NCBI RefSeq assembly: GCF_947331815.1
Contig: NZ_OX373462.1
Location: 1,351,376-1,415,375 of the forward strand
Reading direction: 5' to 3'
DNA: 64,000 bases
Origin: Cyanobacterium sp. uoEpiScrs1
GTDB taxonomy: Bacteria > Cyanobacteriota > Cyanobacteriia > Cyanobacteriales > Microcystaceae
Positions 17,591 through 29,101 of this stretch are shown here, piece by piece. Numbering within the stretch: the first letter of the stretch is position 1; every line of letters begins with the position of its first letter. Under the pieces are notes generated by a model. That model made no database searches, was not told where the DNA came from, and saw only the letters and a program-made list of their open reading frames with translations. A program made the position numbers and the translations under genes.

Positions 17591-20554
17591 TTATTGATAA
17601 ATTTCCATCCCTTCACAAGAACAAACTAAATTTCGATCTCCATAAGCATTGTCAATACGTCCTACAATTGGCCAGAATTTATATTTTTTTGTCCAAGGTG
17701 CAGGATAAGCAGCCTGCTTACGGGAGTAAGGACGGTTCCAGTTATCATCAATTACTGTTTGTGCGGTATGAGGTGCATTTTTTAGAGGATTATTTTCTGG
17801 ATCAATAGAACCATTTTCGATAGCTTCTACCTCTTTGTAAATAGTAATCATAGCTTCACAAAAACGATCTAATTCTTCCTTATCTTCGCTTTCGGTAGGT
17901 TCTATCATCATAGTTCCAGTAACTGGCCAAGAGACCGTAGGCGCATGAAAGCCAAAGTCCATCAATCGTTTAGCAATGTCATCTACTTCCACCCCAGCAC
18001 GTTTCTTCAGTGAACGTAAATCAATGATACATTCATGGGCAACACGACCGGATGTTCCCTTAAATAAAATGGGATAGTAGCTTTGAAGACGTTCAGCTAT
18101 GTAATTAGCATTTAAGATAGCTACCTTTGTTGCCTTAGTTAACCCTTGAGTTCCCATCATAGCGATATACATCCAAGAAATCACGGAGATACTGGCGCTA
18201 CCCCAAGGAGCCGCTGAAATCGCCCCAATAGACTTTTCTTCCTTGTCATTCTTGTCATTATCATTATCCAGGTTGGTGTATTTTTCTATGGACACACTGG
18301 GTAAGAAAGGTACTAGATGAGACTTAACACCAATAGGTCCCATTCCTGGTCCACCGCCACCATGAGGAATACAGAAAGTCTTATGTAAATTGAGATGACA
18401 AACATCAGCTCCAAAGTCTGCTGGACGGCATAACCCAACTTGAGCATTCATGTTGGCCCCATCCATATAGACCTGACCCTCATTACGATGAATAATATCG
18501 CAAATTTTAATAATTTCCGTTTCAAATACCCCATGAGTAGAAGGGTATGTCACCATAAGTGCACCTAAGTTTTTAGTATGTTTTTTGGCTTTCTTCTCTA
18601 AGTCTGCAGTGTCAATATTGCCATCTTTATCGCATTTTACTGCAACCACTTTCATGCCACACATCACTGCACTAGCAGGATTCGTTCCATGGGCCGATTC
18701 AGGAATTAGGCAAATATTACGGTGTCCTTCCCCTCTATTTTGGTGATACTTCCGGATCACTTGTAACCCTGCATATTCTCCTTGAGAACCTGCATTTGGT
18801 TGTAAAGAAATACTATCAAATCCTGTAATTTCCCCTAACCAGTCTTCTAATTGTTCAAACAAAATCTGATATCCTTCTGTTTGAGATAGCGGAGCAAAAG
18901 GATGAATTTTTGAGAATTCTGGCCAAGTAACAGGAAACATTTCAGCGGAAGCATTCAACTTCATGGTACATGATCCCAGAGGGATCATAGACGTATTCAA
19001 CGCTAAATCTTTAGTTTCTAGTTGGTGTAAATATCGCAGTAATTTATTCTCGGAATGGTAGCGATTGAATACAGGGCTAGTTAAATAGTCTGTAATACGC
19101 TTACAGAAATTAGGGAGGTTAAACTGGACGGTTTCAGCAATTTCAATAACTGTGAAAGGAAGTTCATTCTCAGCTGCAAAAATTTGCCATAGATCGATGA
19201 TATCTTCTACAGTAGTGGTTTCGTCTAAACTAATACCTATATACTCCTCGTCTATTAGTCGTAAGTTAATTTTACGAATTTGAGCTGCTTTAACAATGAC
19301 TGATGCACTAGCATTGCCTACCCCTATTTTGATAGTGTCAAAAAAAGGTTCATTGTTAACATTGTAGTTAAGGCGTTTCAGTCCTGCGGACAAAATTACA
19401 GTTAATTGATAGATGCGTTGGGCGATAGTTTTAATCCCCTCAGCACCATGATATACTCCATACATTGATGCAATCACAGCAAGTAAAACTTGGGCAGTAC
19501 AAATATTACTAGTAGCTTTGTCTCGGCGAATATGTTGTTCTCTAGTTTGCAATGCTAATCTTAATGCAGGGCTTCCTTCAGCATCTTTTGACACTCCAAC
19601 AATACGCCCTGGAATTTGCCGCTTATAAGCCTCCCGTGTTGCAAAATAAGCCGCGTGGGGTCCTCCATATCCTAAAGGAACACCGAAGCGTTGGCTGCTT
19701 CCCACGGCAATATCTGCCCCAATCTCACCAGGGGGAGTTAATAAAGCCAAACTTAATAGGTCGGCTGCAACGGTGACTAGTCCTTCCACTTCATGAACTT
19801 TATCAATAAAACTATTGTAATCATATATAACTCCATAGGTTGTCGGATATTGAAGTAATGCCCCGAAAATAGGGACGTCAAATGTAAACAAGCGGTGATC
19901 ATCTACGATAATTTTGATTCCTAATGGATTCGCTCTAGTTTTAATGACTTCGATAGTTTGAGGATGACAGTGACTGGAAACAAAGAAGGCATGAGCATCT
20001 TTATTTTTGCACAATCCATAACTCATACTCATAGCTTCCGCTGCTGCGGTTCCCTCATCAAGCAAGGATGCGTTAGCAATGTCGAGCCCAGTAAGTTCCA
20101 CCACCATAGTTTGGAAATTAAACAATGCTTCAAGTCTTCCTTGGGAAATTTCAGCTTGATATGGAGTGTAGGCAGTATACCAACCTGGATTTTCTAAAAT
20201 ATTACGTTGAATAACAGGGGGGGTAATACAGTCATAGTATCCCATCCCAATAAACGAACGATGAATTTGATTTTTAGAAGCAATTGATTTTAATTGGACT
20301 AATGCGGCGTATTCGCTTTGAGAAGTAGGTAATTTCAGCGGTTGATCCAAGCGTATACTTTCAGGAACAGTAGCTTCAATCAGTTGCTCTAGGCTAGAAA
20401 AACCTAATACCTTAAGCATTTGTTTTATTTCCTCTTTATTAGCTCCTATATGTCGATCAACAAAGGAATCAGTTGTATCAAAAATTGCCTCGATGTTTTC
20501 TAAGGTTTTACTAGGGTTTAATCGATGATTTGTTGTAATATCTAAGTTAGACAT
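17591..20554 (-). CDS. gcvP: Glycine dehydrogenase (decarboxylating), P-protein
   Basis: A full-length (987 aa) pyridoxal-phosphate P-protein of the glycine cleavage system. It decarboxylates glycine and passes the aminomethyl group to lipoyl-GcvH; in cyanobacteria this serves photorespiration and one-carbon supply. Fused N- and C-terminal halves are present: N-terminal [10 protein letters not shown] and [15 protein letters not shown], and the C-terminal active site [15 protein letters not shown] with Lys725 as the PLP lysine. An acidic low-complexity insert ([11 protein letters not shown]) sits near 770. No glycine riboswitch-like sequence is visible upstream, and gcvT/gcvH are not adjacent. 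Confidence 0.97.
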   Translation of the reverse strand: MSNLDITTNHRLNPSKTLENIEAIFDTTDSFVDRHIGANKEEIKQMLKVLGFSSLEQLIEATVPESIRLDQPLKLPTSQSEYAALVQLKSIASKNQIHRSFIGMGYYDCITPPVIQRNILENPGWYTAYTPYQAEISQGRLEALFNFQTMVVELTGLDIANASLLDEGTAAAEAMSMSYGLCKNKDAHAFFVSSHCHPQTIEVIKTRANPLGIKIIVDDHRLFTFDVPIFGALLQYPTTYGVIYDYNSFIDKVHEVEGLVTVAADLLSLALLTPPGEIGADIAVGSSQRFGVPLGYGGPHAAYFATREAYKRQIPGRIVGVSKDAEGSPALRLALQTREQHIRRDKATSNICTAQVLLAVIASMYGVYHGAEGIKTIAQRIYQLTVILSAGLKRLNYNVNNEPFFDTIKIGVGNASASVIVKAAQIRKINLRLIDEEYIGISLDETTTVEDIIDLWQIFAAENELPFTVIEIAETVQFNLPNFCKRITDYLTSPVFNRYHSENKLLRYLHQLETKDLALNTSMIPLGSCTMKLNASAEMFPVTWPEFSKIHPFAPLSQTEGYQILFEQLEDWLGEITGFDSISLQPNAGSQGEYAGLQVIRKYHQNRGEGHRNICLIPESAHGTNPASAVMCGMKVVAVKCDKDGNIDTADLEKKAKKHTKNLGALMVTYPSTHGVFETEIIKICDIIHRNEGQVYMDGANMNAQVGLCRPADFGADVCHLNLHKTFCIPHGGGGPGMGPIGVKSHLVPFLPSVSIEKYTNLDNDNDKNDKEEKSIGAISAAPWGSASISVISWMYIAMMGTQGLTKATKVAILNANYIAERLQSYYPILFKGTSGRVAHECIIDLRSLKKRAGVEVDDIAKRLMDFGFHAPTVSWPVTGTMMIEPTESEDKEELDRFCEAMITIYKEVEAIENGSIDPENNPLKNAPHTAQTVIDDNWNRPYSRKQAAYPAPWTKKYKFWPIVGRIDNAYGDRNLVCSCEGMEIYQ

Positions 20555-21721
20555 ATTTAGTTAAATCGGGCTTACTATTTTTTAAAGATGACTTATAAAA
20601 AATTATTGTAAGCTGTCATTATAAAGGTTTGCAATGTGATACTATATCCTCAGTATGGTATATTTAAAAAATCTCAAAAGCAATACAAGTTAAATTTATA
20701 TATTGATTTTTGACTAAAAGGTTTTATATATATATTTTTAGTTTATTAATTTTTTTATAAGTTGAACATCGTTTTGAATATAGAACAACCTCTTATCATC
20801 AACATCTCCCTACAAAAGATGAATTGATTAGCTATATTAAGCTTGTCAGTAATTATAAGTATTGTTTTTATATGTAAATATTATTAGTATAATACTTACA
20901 TATAAAGTTACTACTAAGTAACTCATTAGAATATTGATATTAGTTTTAGGTGACGGAGATAGATTATTAACATAAATTAGATACCTAATAAATTACTAAA
21001 AATCACGAAGAACATAATGATGTTAACTATCAAAAATCATTATTAGTATTAATTTCACTATTGACTTCTTGATAACGTACGCCTAATTCTCCTCTTCTTG
21101 TAAAGAAGAACAATCACAAATTTAGTCTAGACATACTTTTATAAGCTAAATTTAATGGAATGATTGTTTATGGGGTAAATTTTATTGATATCGTATTGAA
21201 TATTAATTCTAACAAATATGTTAATTTGCGGAGACAATTAATTTTAATTTTACCAGCGGATAAAATATAAAAAATATTCTATATCACCCCTAAAGTTAAA
21301 ATCCAGAACAATTCCCAAATATTATCAATACTACTGAAAATTTTTATCTTACCATAGGGAGTAATTAATAAAGAAATCTATAAATAATTTAAAATTGTCT
21401 ATCTCATTAGAAGCGACAGGATGAATTTTTATCTAAATGACTTGTCATCTAGTTTTGATTGTTGTAGTAGATTCTATATTTTAGCTCCACTGGTTTCTAC
21501 CTTGTCAGCAATTATACTTTATACTGTCATTAATATTAAGAAGTAGCTGATTAAGAGTTAAATTTTAGAATAGTTAAACTTTTACTTTTTTTAAAAAGTA
21601 TTTCTATTATTAGGACTTCTCGTCCTAAAATCTTACCATATTGAAGTTTCACTCTTTTCCAAAAATTGCTGTAAAAGTCTGCAATAGTATCTATCGTTCT
21701 GAAATATCTTTTTCTTAAATC
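20555..21721. other. 1.2-kb AT-rich gap between divergent gcvP and uvrB
   Basis: Divergent intergenic region that must hold both promoters. No coding frame is convincing; a frame at 21551-21775 overlaps uvrB on the other strand and is low-complexity. A short stem (CTTCTTGTAAAGAAG, about 21096-21110) is the only obvious pairing. Confidence 0.5.
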
Positions 21722-23725
21722 ATGAATGTTAGTATTTTTCATCTCAAAGCTCCTTTTGAACCCAAAGGAGATCAACCCAAAGCGATTGCAAAACTAGTTA
21801 CTTCTGTGCAGGCTCCAAATAGATTTCAGACACTATTAGGAGCAACGGGAACTGGGAAGACTTTTTCTATAGCCGCGGTCATTGAACAAATCGGCAAGCC
21901 AACTCTAGTTCTAGCGCATAATAAAACATTAGCAGCTCAATTATGCAATGAACTACGACAATTTTTTCCTGATAATGCTGTGGAGTATTTCGTTAGTTAT
22001 TATGATTATTATCAACCGGAAGCCTATATTCCTGTTAGTGATACCTATATTGAAAAAAGTTCTTCTGTAAACGATGAAATTGATATGCTACGTCATTCCG
22101 CAACTCGTTCTTTATTTGAACGTAAAGACGTGATTGTAGTTTCTTCTATTAGTTGTATTTATGGCTTAGGAATACCTTCAGAATATCTTAAATCAGCAGT
22201 TCTTATAGAAGTAGGAAAAGAAGTTGACCAACGTCAATTACTACGATATTTAGTCGGAGTGCACTATTCTCGTAATGATCTTGAATTACAAAGGGGAAGA
22301 TTTCGAGTCAAAGGGGATGTTTTAGAAATTGTTCCATCTTATGAAGATCGAGTAATTCGGATTGAATTTTTTGGAGATGAAATTGAGGCAATTCGGTATC
22401 TTAATCCAATAACAGGAGATATTTTGCACAGTCCAAAAAAGATTAATATTTATCCAGCCCGTCACTTTGTGACTCCTGATAAACAAATTGAATCTGCCTG
22501 TCGACAAATTAAAGCGGAATTAGAAAAACAAGTTGAGTCCTTAGAGAAAGCAGGAAAACTATTAGAAGCACAAAGAATTAGTCAACGAACTCGTTATGAT
22601 CTTGATTTATTACAAGAGGTGGGGTACTGTAATGGGGTTGAAAACTATTCTCGTTATTTGGCGGAAAGAAATGCGGGAGAACCGCCTGAGTGTTTGATTG
22701 ATTATTTTCCTAAAGATTGGCTACTGGTAGTAGATGAATCGCATGTTACTGTTCCTCAGTTAAGGGGAATGTATAATGGTGATCAGTCTCGTAAACAAGT
22801 ATTAATTGAGCATGGTTTTCGGCTTCCAAGTGCGGCGGATAATCGACCTTTAAAAGCAGAAGAATTTTGGAATAAAGTAAATCAATGTATCTTTGTTTCA
22901 GCAACGCCAGGAGACTGGGAAATTGAACAATCAGAAGATAGAATTTATCAGCAGATTATTCGACCAACAGGGGTCTTAGATCCCGAAATTTTTGTCCGTT
23001 CTGCTGAAGGGCAAGTTGATGATTTATTAGGAGAAATACAAGATAGGACTAAACGTCAAGAAAGAGTCCTGATTACTACATTAACTAAACGTATGGCTGA
23101 AGATCTTACAGAATATTTAAAAGATCGAGGAATTTTGGTCCACTACCTTCACTCAGAAATAAAATCTATTGAACGAATTGAAATCTTGCAGGCTTTAAGA
23201 AAAGGTGATTTTAATGTTTTAATTGGAGTAAATTTGTTACGAGAAGGGTTGGATTTACCAGAGGTATCTTTAGTAGCTATTTTAGATGCAGATAAAGAAG
23301 GATTTTTACGAACTGAACGGTCTTTAATTCAAACCATTGGGCGGGCAGCACGTCACGTCAATGGTCAGGCTATTTTGTATGCTAATAACCTAACTAAAAG
23401 TATGATAAAAGCTATTGAAGAAACTGAACGACGTAGGGCAATTCAGATGGAATATAATAAAGTTAATGGTATTACTCCCCAACCCGTTATCATAAGAGAT
23501 AACAATGCCATTTTATCGTTTTTGGATATTTCTCGACGTTTAAAATCTAAACAAACAGAAAAAATTTACCAAAATCATGATGAATTGCCATTAAAAAAAA
23601 TTCCAGAATTAATTCAACAATTAGAAGTAAAAATGAAAGAAGCTGCTAAACAATTAGAATTTGAAATAGCAGCTAAATATAGGGATCAAATTCAAAATTT
23701 GCGAGATAAATTATTAGGCTCTTGA
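21722..23725 (+). CDS. uvrB: UvrABC excision nuclease subunit B
   Basis: A 667-aa UvrB, the damage-verifying helicase-like subunit of nucleotide excision repair that loads UvrC. Motifs: Walker A GATGTGKT (40-47), the beta-hairpin [12 protein letters not shown] (about 91-102) that probes the helix, VVDESHVT (motif II, near 337), [47 protein letters not shown] (written in parts), QTIGRAARH (motif VI), and the C-terminal UVR domain ([20 protein letters not shown]) for UvrC contact. Complete and of normal length. The first ATG at 21722 gives the family-typical N-terminus. Confidence 0.98.
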   Translation: MNVSIFHLKAPFEPKGDQPKAIAKLVTSVQAPNRFQTLLGATGTGKTFSIAAVIEQIGKPTLVLAHNKTLAAQLCNELRQFFPDNAVEYFVSYYDYYQPEAYIPVSDTYIEKSSSVNDEIDMLRHSATRSLFERKDVIVVSSISCIYGLGIPSEYLKSAVLIEVGKEVDQRQLLRYLVGVHYSRNDLELQRGRFRVKGDVLEIVPSYEDRVIRIEFFGDEIEAIRYLNPITGDILHSPKKINIYPARHFVTPDKQIESACRQIKAELEKQVESLEKAGKLLEAQRISQRTRYDLDLLQEVGYCNGVENYSRYLAERNAGEPPECLIDYFPKDWLLVVDESHVTVPQLRGMYNGDQSRKQVLIEHGFRLPSAADNRPLKAEEFWNKVNQCIFVSATPGDWEIEQSEDRIYQQIIRPTGVLDPEIFVRSAEGQVDDLLGEIQDRTKRQERVLITTLTKRMAEDLTEYLKDRGILVHYLHSEIKSIERIEILQALRKGDFNVLIGVNLLREGLDLPEVSLVAILDADKEGFLRTERSLIQTIGRAARHVNGQAILYANNLTKSMIKAIEETERRRAIQMEYNKVNGITPQPVIIRDNNAILSFLDISRRLKSKQTEKIYQNHDELPLKKIPELIQQLEVKMKEAAKQLEFEIAAKYRDQIQNLRDKLLGS

Positions 23726-23885
23726 TAAGATATTCAACCTATTGTCTAGACAAAATTTTCGAATTACTAAGTATAATAATGACGTTACGATATGGAAATA
23801 AACTAGTGGTAAATCAAAACCATAAATTAATAAGTCATAAATAAGTCGGAGTGTCAATTTTTTACATATAAACTTAATGGTTAGA

Positions 23886-23910
23886 ATCCATACTTTGAAA
23901 AAGTATGGAT
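23886..23910. terminator. Hairpin between convergent uvrB and nucleotidyltransferase genes
   Basis: ATCCATACTTT (23886-23896) pairs with AAAGTATGGAT (23900-23910) around a GAA loop, an 11-bp perfect stem in the convergent interval. It probably serves as a bidirectional 3' boundary. There is no long T-tract on either side. Confidence 0.5.
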
Positions 23911-23949
23911 AATTCAAGATTCTGTCATGCCTAAGGCTATTATATTTTT

Positions 23950-25122
23950 TTATGCCCAACTATCTTTATTGAGTAAATCAGCAATTGTTTGTTGAGGATT
24001 ATGGTTTGTGTACGGTATTTTTTGACGTGTGTCAGTAATTAACCAATCTAGGGCTGCCGCTTGGACATCGATAGAAACCCCTGTTTTGTCTACACAGTAA
24101 CGACCAAATACCAATTTATCCATTAAACGTACCCCCGGACCGAGGCGAGAATATTCAAAAATAACGCTATTGTCTACCGTTGCGCCGCTACAAACTCGGC
24201 AATTAGGGCCAATCATACTTGGACCAATAATTGTTGCCCCATCTTCAATGTGGGTCATTGCGCCAATATAAACCGGTCCTTGGATATTTACTTTATCCCA
24301 GTTGACTAAAACATTGAGTCCGGTGTAAATCCCTGGCTTAATTTCCACCCCGGGAATAGCAACATTTTTAATCTCGCGCTGTAATACACCACGAATAGCG
24401 TGCCAGTAGTCGGGAACCTTGCCAATATCTACCCATTCAAAGTCCATATTCACTGCATAGAAGGGAGCATCTTGTGCTACTAATTGGGGAAACAACTCGC
24501 CTCCGATATCATATTTTTGATTGGGAGGAATATAATCAATAATTTCAGGTTCAAAAATATAAATTCCCGTGTTTATTTCAGTGCTCATTGCTTCTTCAAT
24601 TGAGGGTTTTTCTTGAAAAGCTTGAATACGTCCCTCTTCGTCGCTAACTACCACACCATAACTAGAAACTACCTCTTTAGAAACTGATTTAGTAACAATT
24701 GTAGCAATTCCTCCTTTTTTCTTATGTTGTTCAACAGTAGCCGTCAAATCTAAATCAATTAGGGTATCTCCACAAAGTACCACAAACGTATCATCAAAAA
24801 AAGGATTAAAATCTTGAATTCGTCTCAACCCTCCGGCTGAACCTAATGCAGCCCCAACCAAATCTCCATTATCTGCAATATGACCTTCAAAAGAATAGCC
24901 AATTTGTACGCCAAACCGTTGTCCGTCACGGAAATAACTTTCAATTTCTTCAGCTAAATGACTCACATTGACCATAATCTCAACAAAACCGTGTCGTCGT
25001 AGGAGTTCAAGAAGAAACTCCATGACCGGTTTTTGGAGAATAGGGATTAGGGGTTTAGGGATGGTATGGGTAATCGGACGAACACGAGTGCCTTTTCCAG
25101 CGGCCAAAATCATGGCTTTCAT
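23950..25122 (-). CDS. NDP-sugar pyrophosphorylase (mannose/glucose-1-phosphate type)
   Basis: A 390-aa nucleotidyltransferase: N-terminal Rossmann-like domain with MILAAGKGTRVRPIT and PKPLIPI, LCGDTLIDLD (metal-binding Asp), EKPS and NTGIYIFEPE, followed by a left-handed beta-helix of hexapeptide repeats (about 265-350) as in trimeric sugar-phosphate transferases. It makes an NDP-sugar, probably GDP-mannose or an NDP-glucose, for polysaccharide synthesis. It resembles the Synechocystis protein annotated as mannose-1-phosphate guanylyltransferase of about 390 aa. The ATG at 25122, with GAGG 11 nt upstream, is chosen over a GTG at 25149. Sugar specificity is not decided by sequence. Confidence 0.85.
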   Translation of the reverse strand: MKAMILAAGKGTRVRPITHTIPKPLIPILQKPVMEFLLELLRRHGFVEIMVNVSHLAEEIESYFRDGQRFGVQIGYSFEGHIADNGDLVGAALGSAGGLRRIQDFNPFFDDTFVVLCGDTLIDLDLTATVEQHKKKGGIATIVTKSVSKEVVSSYGVVVSDEEGRIQAFQEKPSIEEAMSTEINTGIYIFEPEIIDYIPPNQKYDIGGELFPQLVAQDAPFYAVNMDFEWVDIGKVPDYWHAIRGVLQREIKNVAIPGVEIKPGIYTGLNVLVNWDKVNIQGPVYIGAMTHIEDGATIIGPSMIGPNCRVCSGATVDNSVIFEYSRLGPGVRLMDKLVFGRYCVDKTGVSIDVQAAALDWLITDTRQKIPYTNHNPQQTIADLLNKDSWA

Positions 25123-25206
25123 GAATGTTATTTCCTCAATCACTGTCACAAGTGTCTAGGATGACAATGCCCAGTTTACCATTTACCCCTTCAAAAGCTT
25201 AGGAAG

Positions 25207-25986
25207 TTATGCTTGAAGAACTTGTATTTTTAGGTCTTGATAGAATTCTTCTTGAGATAACTCTACTTTAGATTGGGAACATAGCAGCAATAATGCCCAA
25301 AAAATTCCTACACGATCATGCTTAACTTCAGAAGTATTGGGAGACTGTATCCCATGCCAACAAGTTAATAATTCTTCTAATTTAATCCAATTTTGAGTTT
25401 GGACAAATTCTGATAATTGTCTTTTAAAAAATTGTTCTAATTGTTGGGCCAGTTCGGTTAAATTCTCTTGATGAGCCAGTTTAGCTACAATTTCTGTCGC
25501 TTCTTGACGAGAAGCATTATGAGGCTGTTTCCGTTGTCTAAGACTAATAGGCTTGGGACATTCCAATTCCTCAGCGATTTCTTCGATATGAGTAATTAGT
25601 TCAGAGAGAGTTACACGACGTTGACGAGGCGGAGCAGCAGCACGGCGACGGAGTTTTTGTTCTAAGTGAAAGGATAAAGAACAATTAGAAAAATTTGGGG
25701 TAACTTCATTAAAATCTAATCTATCTTCATCTTTATCTTGCGCAAATTCAAGTTTTTCAAGAGTATCGGCTTTGAATCGTACTAACATCGAGGCCCAGAG
25801 AAAGACTTGTCCAGATCTTGATAAGTTATTATGTTGATGGACTAAGTCCAAGTCATGGTTTATGCCTAATTCATCTAAAAAGCGATCAATCACATCAATT
25901 ACCTGAACATTCCAGGGATCAATCTCTCCCTGTTGTGCTAAATCGATTAAGCTAGCGATTGTCTTACTTGCTAAGGATGTAGTCAT
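25207..25986 (-). CDS. scpA: Segregation and condensation protein A
   Basis: ScpA kleisin, which bridges SMC heads with ScpB in chromosome condensation. About 259 aa from the ATG at 25986; a GTG at 26019 would add 11 residues of unlikely sequence. The N-terminal signature LIDLAQQGEIDPWNVQVIDVIDRFL (in parts), followed by GQVFLWASMLVRFKADTL, identifies the family. The middle contains RRAAAPPRQRRVTLSELITHI, and the C-terminal winged helix (VGIFWALLLLCSQSKVELSQ) contacts the SMC head. scpB and smc are not nearby. The gene lies in a minus-strand run with the nucleotidyltransferase and the cysteine lyase. Confidence 0.93.
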   Translation of the reverse strand: MTTSLASKTIASLIDLAQQGEIDPWNVQVIDVIDRFLDELGINHDLDLVHQHNNLSRSGQVFLWASMLVRFKADTLEKLEFAQDKDEDRLDFNEVTPNFSNCSLSFHLEQKLRRRAAAPPRQRRVTLSELITHIEEIAEELECPKPISLRQRKQPHNASRQEATEIVAKLAHQENLTELAQQLEQFFKRQLSEFVQTQNWIKLEELLTCWHGIQSPNTSEVKHDRVGIFWALLLLCSQSKVELSQEEFYQDLKIQVLQA

Positions 25987-26149
25987 AATGAAATTGAAAA
26001 TTGCAGAAAGGCTTTCCACTCTTACTAGAGAAAACAGCCTGGGCTGCTCTTATCTCCATAACGTCTGACAAATTAAAAATTATTTTATGTCCGACATTTA
26101 ATGAATACCTGCAACAGGGGAAAGTTCCACAATCACTTAAGGCTTGAAC

Positions 26150-27346
26150 TTATCCAATAATTGAGTCAATGGCTTCTACTAGTTGTTCAATTTCAGCCGG
26201 AAGGGTGAAATAATGAATACAAGCTCTAACGCAATCTGGATAATAGATGGTCCTTAGTAAAAAACCTTTTTCTTCTAACTCTCGGACTAATTGTTCATGG
26301 GCAAAATTTTGGGTGACTTGAAAGGAAACTAATCCAGCTTCAGGGACAGAGTTTTTCAAGCATTGTATCCCTTTAATCTCAGATAATCCCTTCCATAAAT
26401 AGGCACTTAATTGACAAATTTGTTCATAGCGCTTCTCGACTCCTCCCCAATTCTGATGAACTGCCAGGGCTGCTCGCAATCCTTCATATTGGGGATAAGC
26501 TGAGGAAGCTACTTCGAACCTTCTTCCGTCATTCTTCCAAGCTATAGGTTGTCCATTCCCATTAATATCAATTCCTCGCCAACCAATAAATGTTGGATTT
26601 AAGTGATCAAAGCTTTCAGGTCTAATATAAAGCCCTCCAACGCCTACTGGACCACATAACCATTTGTGTCCAGTAAAAGCATAGAAATCTACATCCGAAG
26701 CAGTTAAATTTAAGGATAAAGACCCAGCCGACTGGGCTGCATCGACCAAAACCATGATGGGGTGATCACCGTAGGCAAAATGATGACAAGTGTCAACTAT
26801 CTCATTTAAGGGCAACACTTGTCCAGTATTCCAGAGTAAATGACTTAAGATCACCAGTCTGGTTTTGGGGGTTAAATAGTCTTGAATTACGGTGGTAGGA
26901 TCACCCTGATTAAGGGTTTTTAGAATGGGACAAACAACGATTTCTACCCCAAAACGTCGAGCAATTTCTTTGACAATAGCAATAATTCCAGGGTGTTCAC
27001 AATCGGTGATTAGGATACGATCACCTTCTTGCCAATCAATACCCCAAAGAATTATATTACATCCCACGGTTACATTTTCAGTCAAGGAAATGGTCTGGGG
27101 ATATACATTGAACTCTTGAGCTAATTCTTGTCTTAATAAAGCTTCCTTTTGTTGTAACCAACTATTAACTCGGAGAGAAAAGGGTCCTTTCTGCTGCAAA
27201 AATTCATGAGCATCAATAATTGCTTCTAAAGCTGAACGGGGTAAAGTTCCTTGCCCTCCAAAATTGAAATAGACTTTGTTATTTAAGCTAGGGAATTCCT
27301 GTCGTTGCTGTTCTAAGAGGGAGGTAATCTCTTGAATATTTATCAT
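26150..27346 (-). CDS. L-cysteine/cystine lyase, C-DES type (class V aminotransferase fold)
   Basis: A 398-aa PLP enzyme. VYFNFGGQGTLP (25-36), TDCEHPGIIAIV (114-125), SHLLWNTGQVLPL (168-180), VDAAQSAGSL (201-210; PLP-contact Asp202), FTGHKW with the Schiff-base Lys228, and FEVASSAYPQY closely recall the Synechocystis L-cysteine/cystine lyase C-DES, which breaks cystine to pyruvate, ammonia and cysteine persulfide and can supply sulfur for Fe-S clusters in vitro. It lacks the mobile catalytic-Cys loop typical of NifS/SufS desulfurases, as expected for C-DES. An isopenicillin-N-epimerase-like annotation is the generic alternative. Confidence 0.88.
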   Translation of the reverse strand: MINIQEITSLLEQQRQEFPSLNNKVYFNFGGQGTLPRSALEAIIDAHEFLQQKGPFSLRVNSWLQQKEALLRQELAQEFNVYPQTISLTENVTVGCNIILWGIDWQEGDRILITDCEHPGIIAIVKEIARRFGVEIVVCPILKTLNQGDPTTVIQDYLTPKTRLVILSHLLWNTGQVLPLNEIVDTCHHFAYGDHPIMVLVDAAQSAGSLSLNLTASDVDFYAFTGHKWLCGPVGVGGLYIRPESFDHLNPTFIGWRGIDINGNGQPIAWKNDGRRFEVASSAYPQYEGLRAALAVHQNWGGVEKRYEQICQLSAYLWKGLSEIKGIQCLKNSVPEAGLVSFQVTQNFAHEQLVRELEEKGFLLRTIYYPDCVRACIHYFTLPAEIEQLVEAIDSIIG

Positions 27347-27592
27347 TGGCTGCCAACATTCACAGTGAGGAAGAATCTACAAGACAAATTAGGACCTAAA
27401 TGATTAACGTTAAAATGTCTTCATTGCCCTTAGTTCTTATTCCTCTAGGATACTAGAAAAATTTCTAGCGGTCTTCAACTCTAGGAGCTTTTTCTAGAGA
27501 AAGAGCTATTACGCTAAAGCAAAATAGCTACTCTTCCCCATTTTGGATCTATCGTTTTTTTCCGATTTTATGTTTTATCCTCAAACTCAAGA

Positions 27593-29080
27593 ATGCTGTT
27601 AACTGATATTCTCCTACTCGATTATAAACGCTGTCAACGGCGCGCTTTTCTTAATGTTTATGGTGATTCTCTCGAGAAAGATGCTGAACGGGACTTTGTA
27701 CTAAAGTTACGTCAGGAGAATCAACTTCACATTGCTTCGACTTTAAAAAAATTTTATCCTCACCATCAAAAACCTCAATATAACTTAAAAAATTGGAAAG
27801 ATAGGGCAAAAGATACAGAAGTTTTGATGAAACAAGGAGTTAGCTGTATTTATAATGGGACGTTGTTTGAGTCTAACGAATTTAGAGAGCAGTGTGCCCC
27901 TCGCATAACCCCAACATTATTTTCGGAACATAATGAGTTTGATTGCCTGGGAAAACCCACCTTATTAGTAAAGCAGGCTGGTAAGTCAAAATTTGGAGAC
28001 TGGTTCTATACTCCTGTAAGTATTAATTTAGGCCGTCGTCCTAAACCTGAATACAAAATCGTTGCCACATTTTATGCTTATTTGTTAGGCAACCTTCAAG
28101 AAATCACTCCTCCGACTCCGACGCTAATTTTACGCCAACATAATCACTATGAAGTTGATCTAAGCCAATGGTTATCAAAATTTCAGATAACTGCTACAGA
28201 CTGTTTGGAAATGCTTACCCAATCTCAAGAACCAGAGGTATTTATTTCTCGCCAACGGTGTAATTTATGCCATTGGTATAATCATTGTTATACGATTGCC
28301 CAATCTCAACAACATTTATCATTAGTTCCAGGGGTAACACCGAGTCGTTATCAATCTTTATTGGAGGTGGGGGTAGGGACAGTGAAATCCTTGGCTAATA
28401 TCTGTCCTGTGAATATGAGAGAAGTAATGGATGCTGAGCTAGCTAACCAACTCCAACAACAGGCTCAAGCGATAGTAGATAATCGAGCGATCCGAAAATC
28501 TCAGTTTCAAGAAGATATTCATAGACTAATTCCTACCCGGAAATTTGAGTTATATTTTGATATTGAAGCTGAGCCAGAACGGAACTTAGATTACTTGTTA
28601 GGGGTATTATTGGTAGAACGCTCAACAAAAACAGAGATATTTTATCCTTTGTTGGCAGAAAGTCCTGAAGACGAGCAACAGATTTGGCAAGAATTTCTCT
28701 ATTTAGCAAATCAATATCAAGATGCTCCCATTTTTCATTTTTCTGGGTATGAAGTAGAGACCATGAAACGGTTAGCTAAATTATACAAAACGCCTCAACA
28801 ACAACTTGAACGTTTATTATCTCGTTTTGTTGATATTCATTACCATGTTATTACCTCTGTTATTCTCCCTGTAGAAAATTATTCTCTAAAATCTTTAGCT
28901 AACTGGATTGGATTTAATTGGCGTGATCCTGGTATTAGCGGCGATCAATGCGTATGCTGGTATGACCAATGGCTAAAAACAGAAGATCACTCTTTATTAT
29001 CCTCCATTTTACGTTATAACGAAGATGATTGCCGTGCGACTCTTTATCTTAAAAACTGGTTGTTAGAATTTCTGGGTTAA
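27593..29080 (+). CDS. TM0106-family RecB-like nuclease with RNase H-like domain
   Basis: A 495-aa putative DNA nuclease of the TM0106 family. The N-terminal part resembles the RecB/Cas4 PD-(D/E)XK fold. Cys14 (YKRCQRRAFL) together with Cys223, Cys226 and Cys232 (RCNLCHWYNHC) gives the 1+3 spacing of an AddB/Cas4-type [4Fe-4S] staple. A helix-hairpin-helix-like segment follows (LVPGVTPSRYQSLLEVGVGT, about 243-262). The C-terminal half (about 315-495) is a DEDD/RNase H-like exonuclease domain: YFDIEAEPE, FHFSGYEVETMKRL, YNEDDCRATLYL. A role in repair or processing of foreign DNA is inferred; substrates are not established. No CRISPR genes or array are in the window. The 24-bp repeat begins 21 bp after its stop. 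Confidence 0.85.
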   Translation: MLLTDILLLDYKRCQRRAFLNVYGDSLEKDAERDFVLKLRQENQLHIASTLKKFYPHHQKPQYNLKNWKDRAKDTEVLMKQGVSCIYNGTLFESNEFREQCAPRITPTLFSEHNEFDCLGKPTLLVKQAGKSKFGDWFYTPVSINLGRRPKPEYKIVATFYAYLLGNLQEITPPTPTLILRQHNHYEVDLSQWLSKFQITATDCLEMLTQSQEPEVFISRQRCNLCHWYNHCYTIAQSQQHLSLVPGVTPSRYQSLLEVGVGTVKSLANICPVNMREVMDAELANQLQQQAQAIVDNRAIRKSQFQEDIHRLIPTRKFELYFDIEAEPERNLDYLLGVLLVERSTKTEIFYPLLAESPEDEQQIWQEFLYLANQYQDAPIFHFSGYEVETMKRLAKLYKTPQQQLERLLSRFVDIHYHVITSVILPVENYSLKSLANWIGFNWRDPGISGDQCVCWYDQWLKTEDHSLLSSILRYNEDDCRATLYLKNWLLEFLG

Positions 29081-29101
29081 ATATTTTTAAATACTTAGGA
29101 T

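Noticed and set aside
20555..20800. Glycine riboswitch upstream of gcvP
   Set aside because: None of the conserved aptamer bases are recognisable in the leader.
23714..23959. 81-codon minus-strand frame between uvrB and the nucleotidyltransferase
   Set aside because: It overlaps both gene ends and contains the convergent hairpin at 23886-23910; composition is not protein-like.
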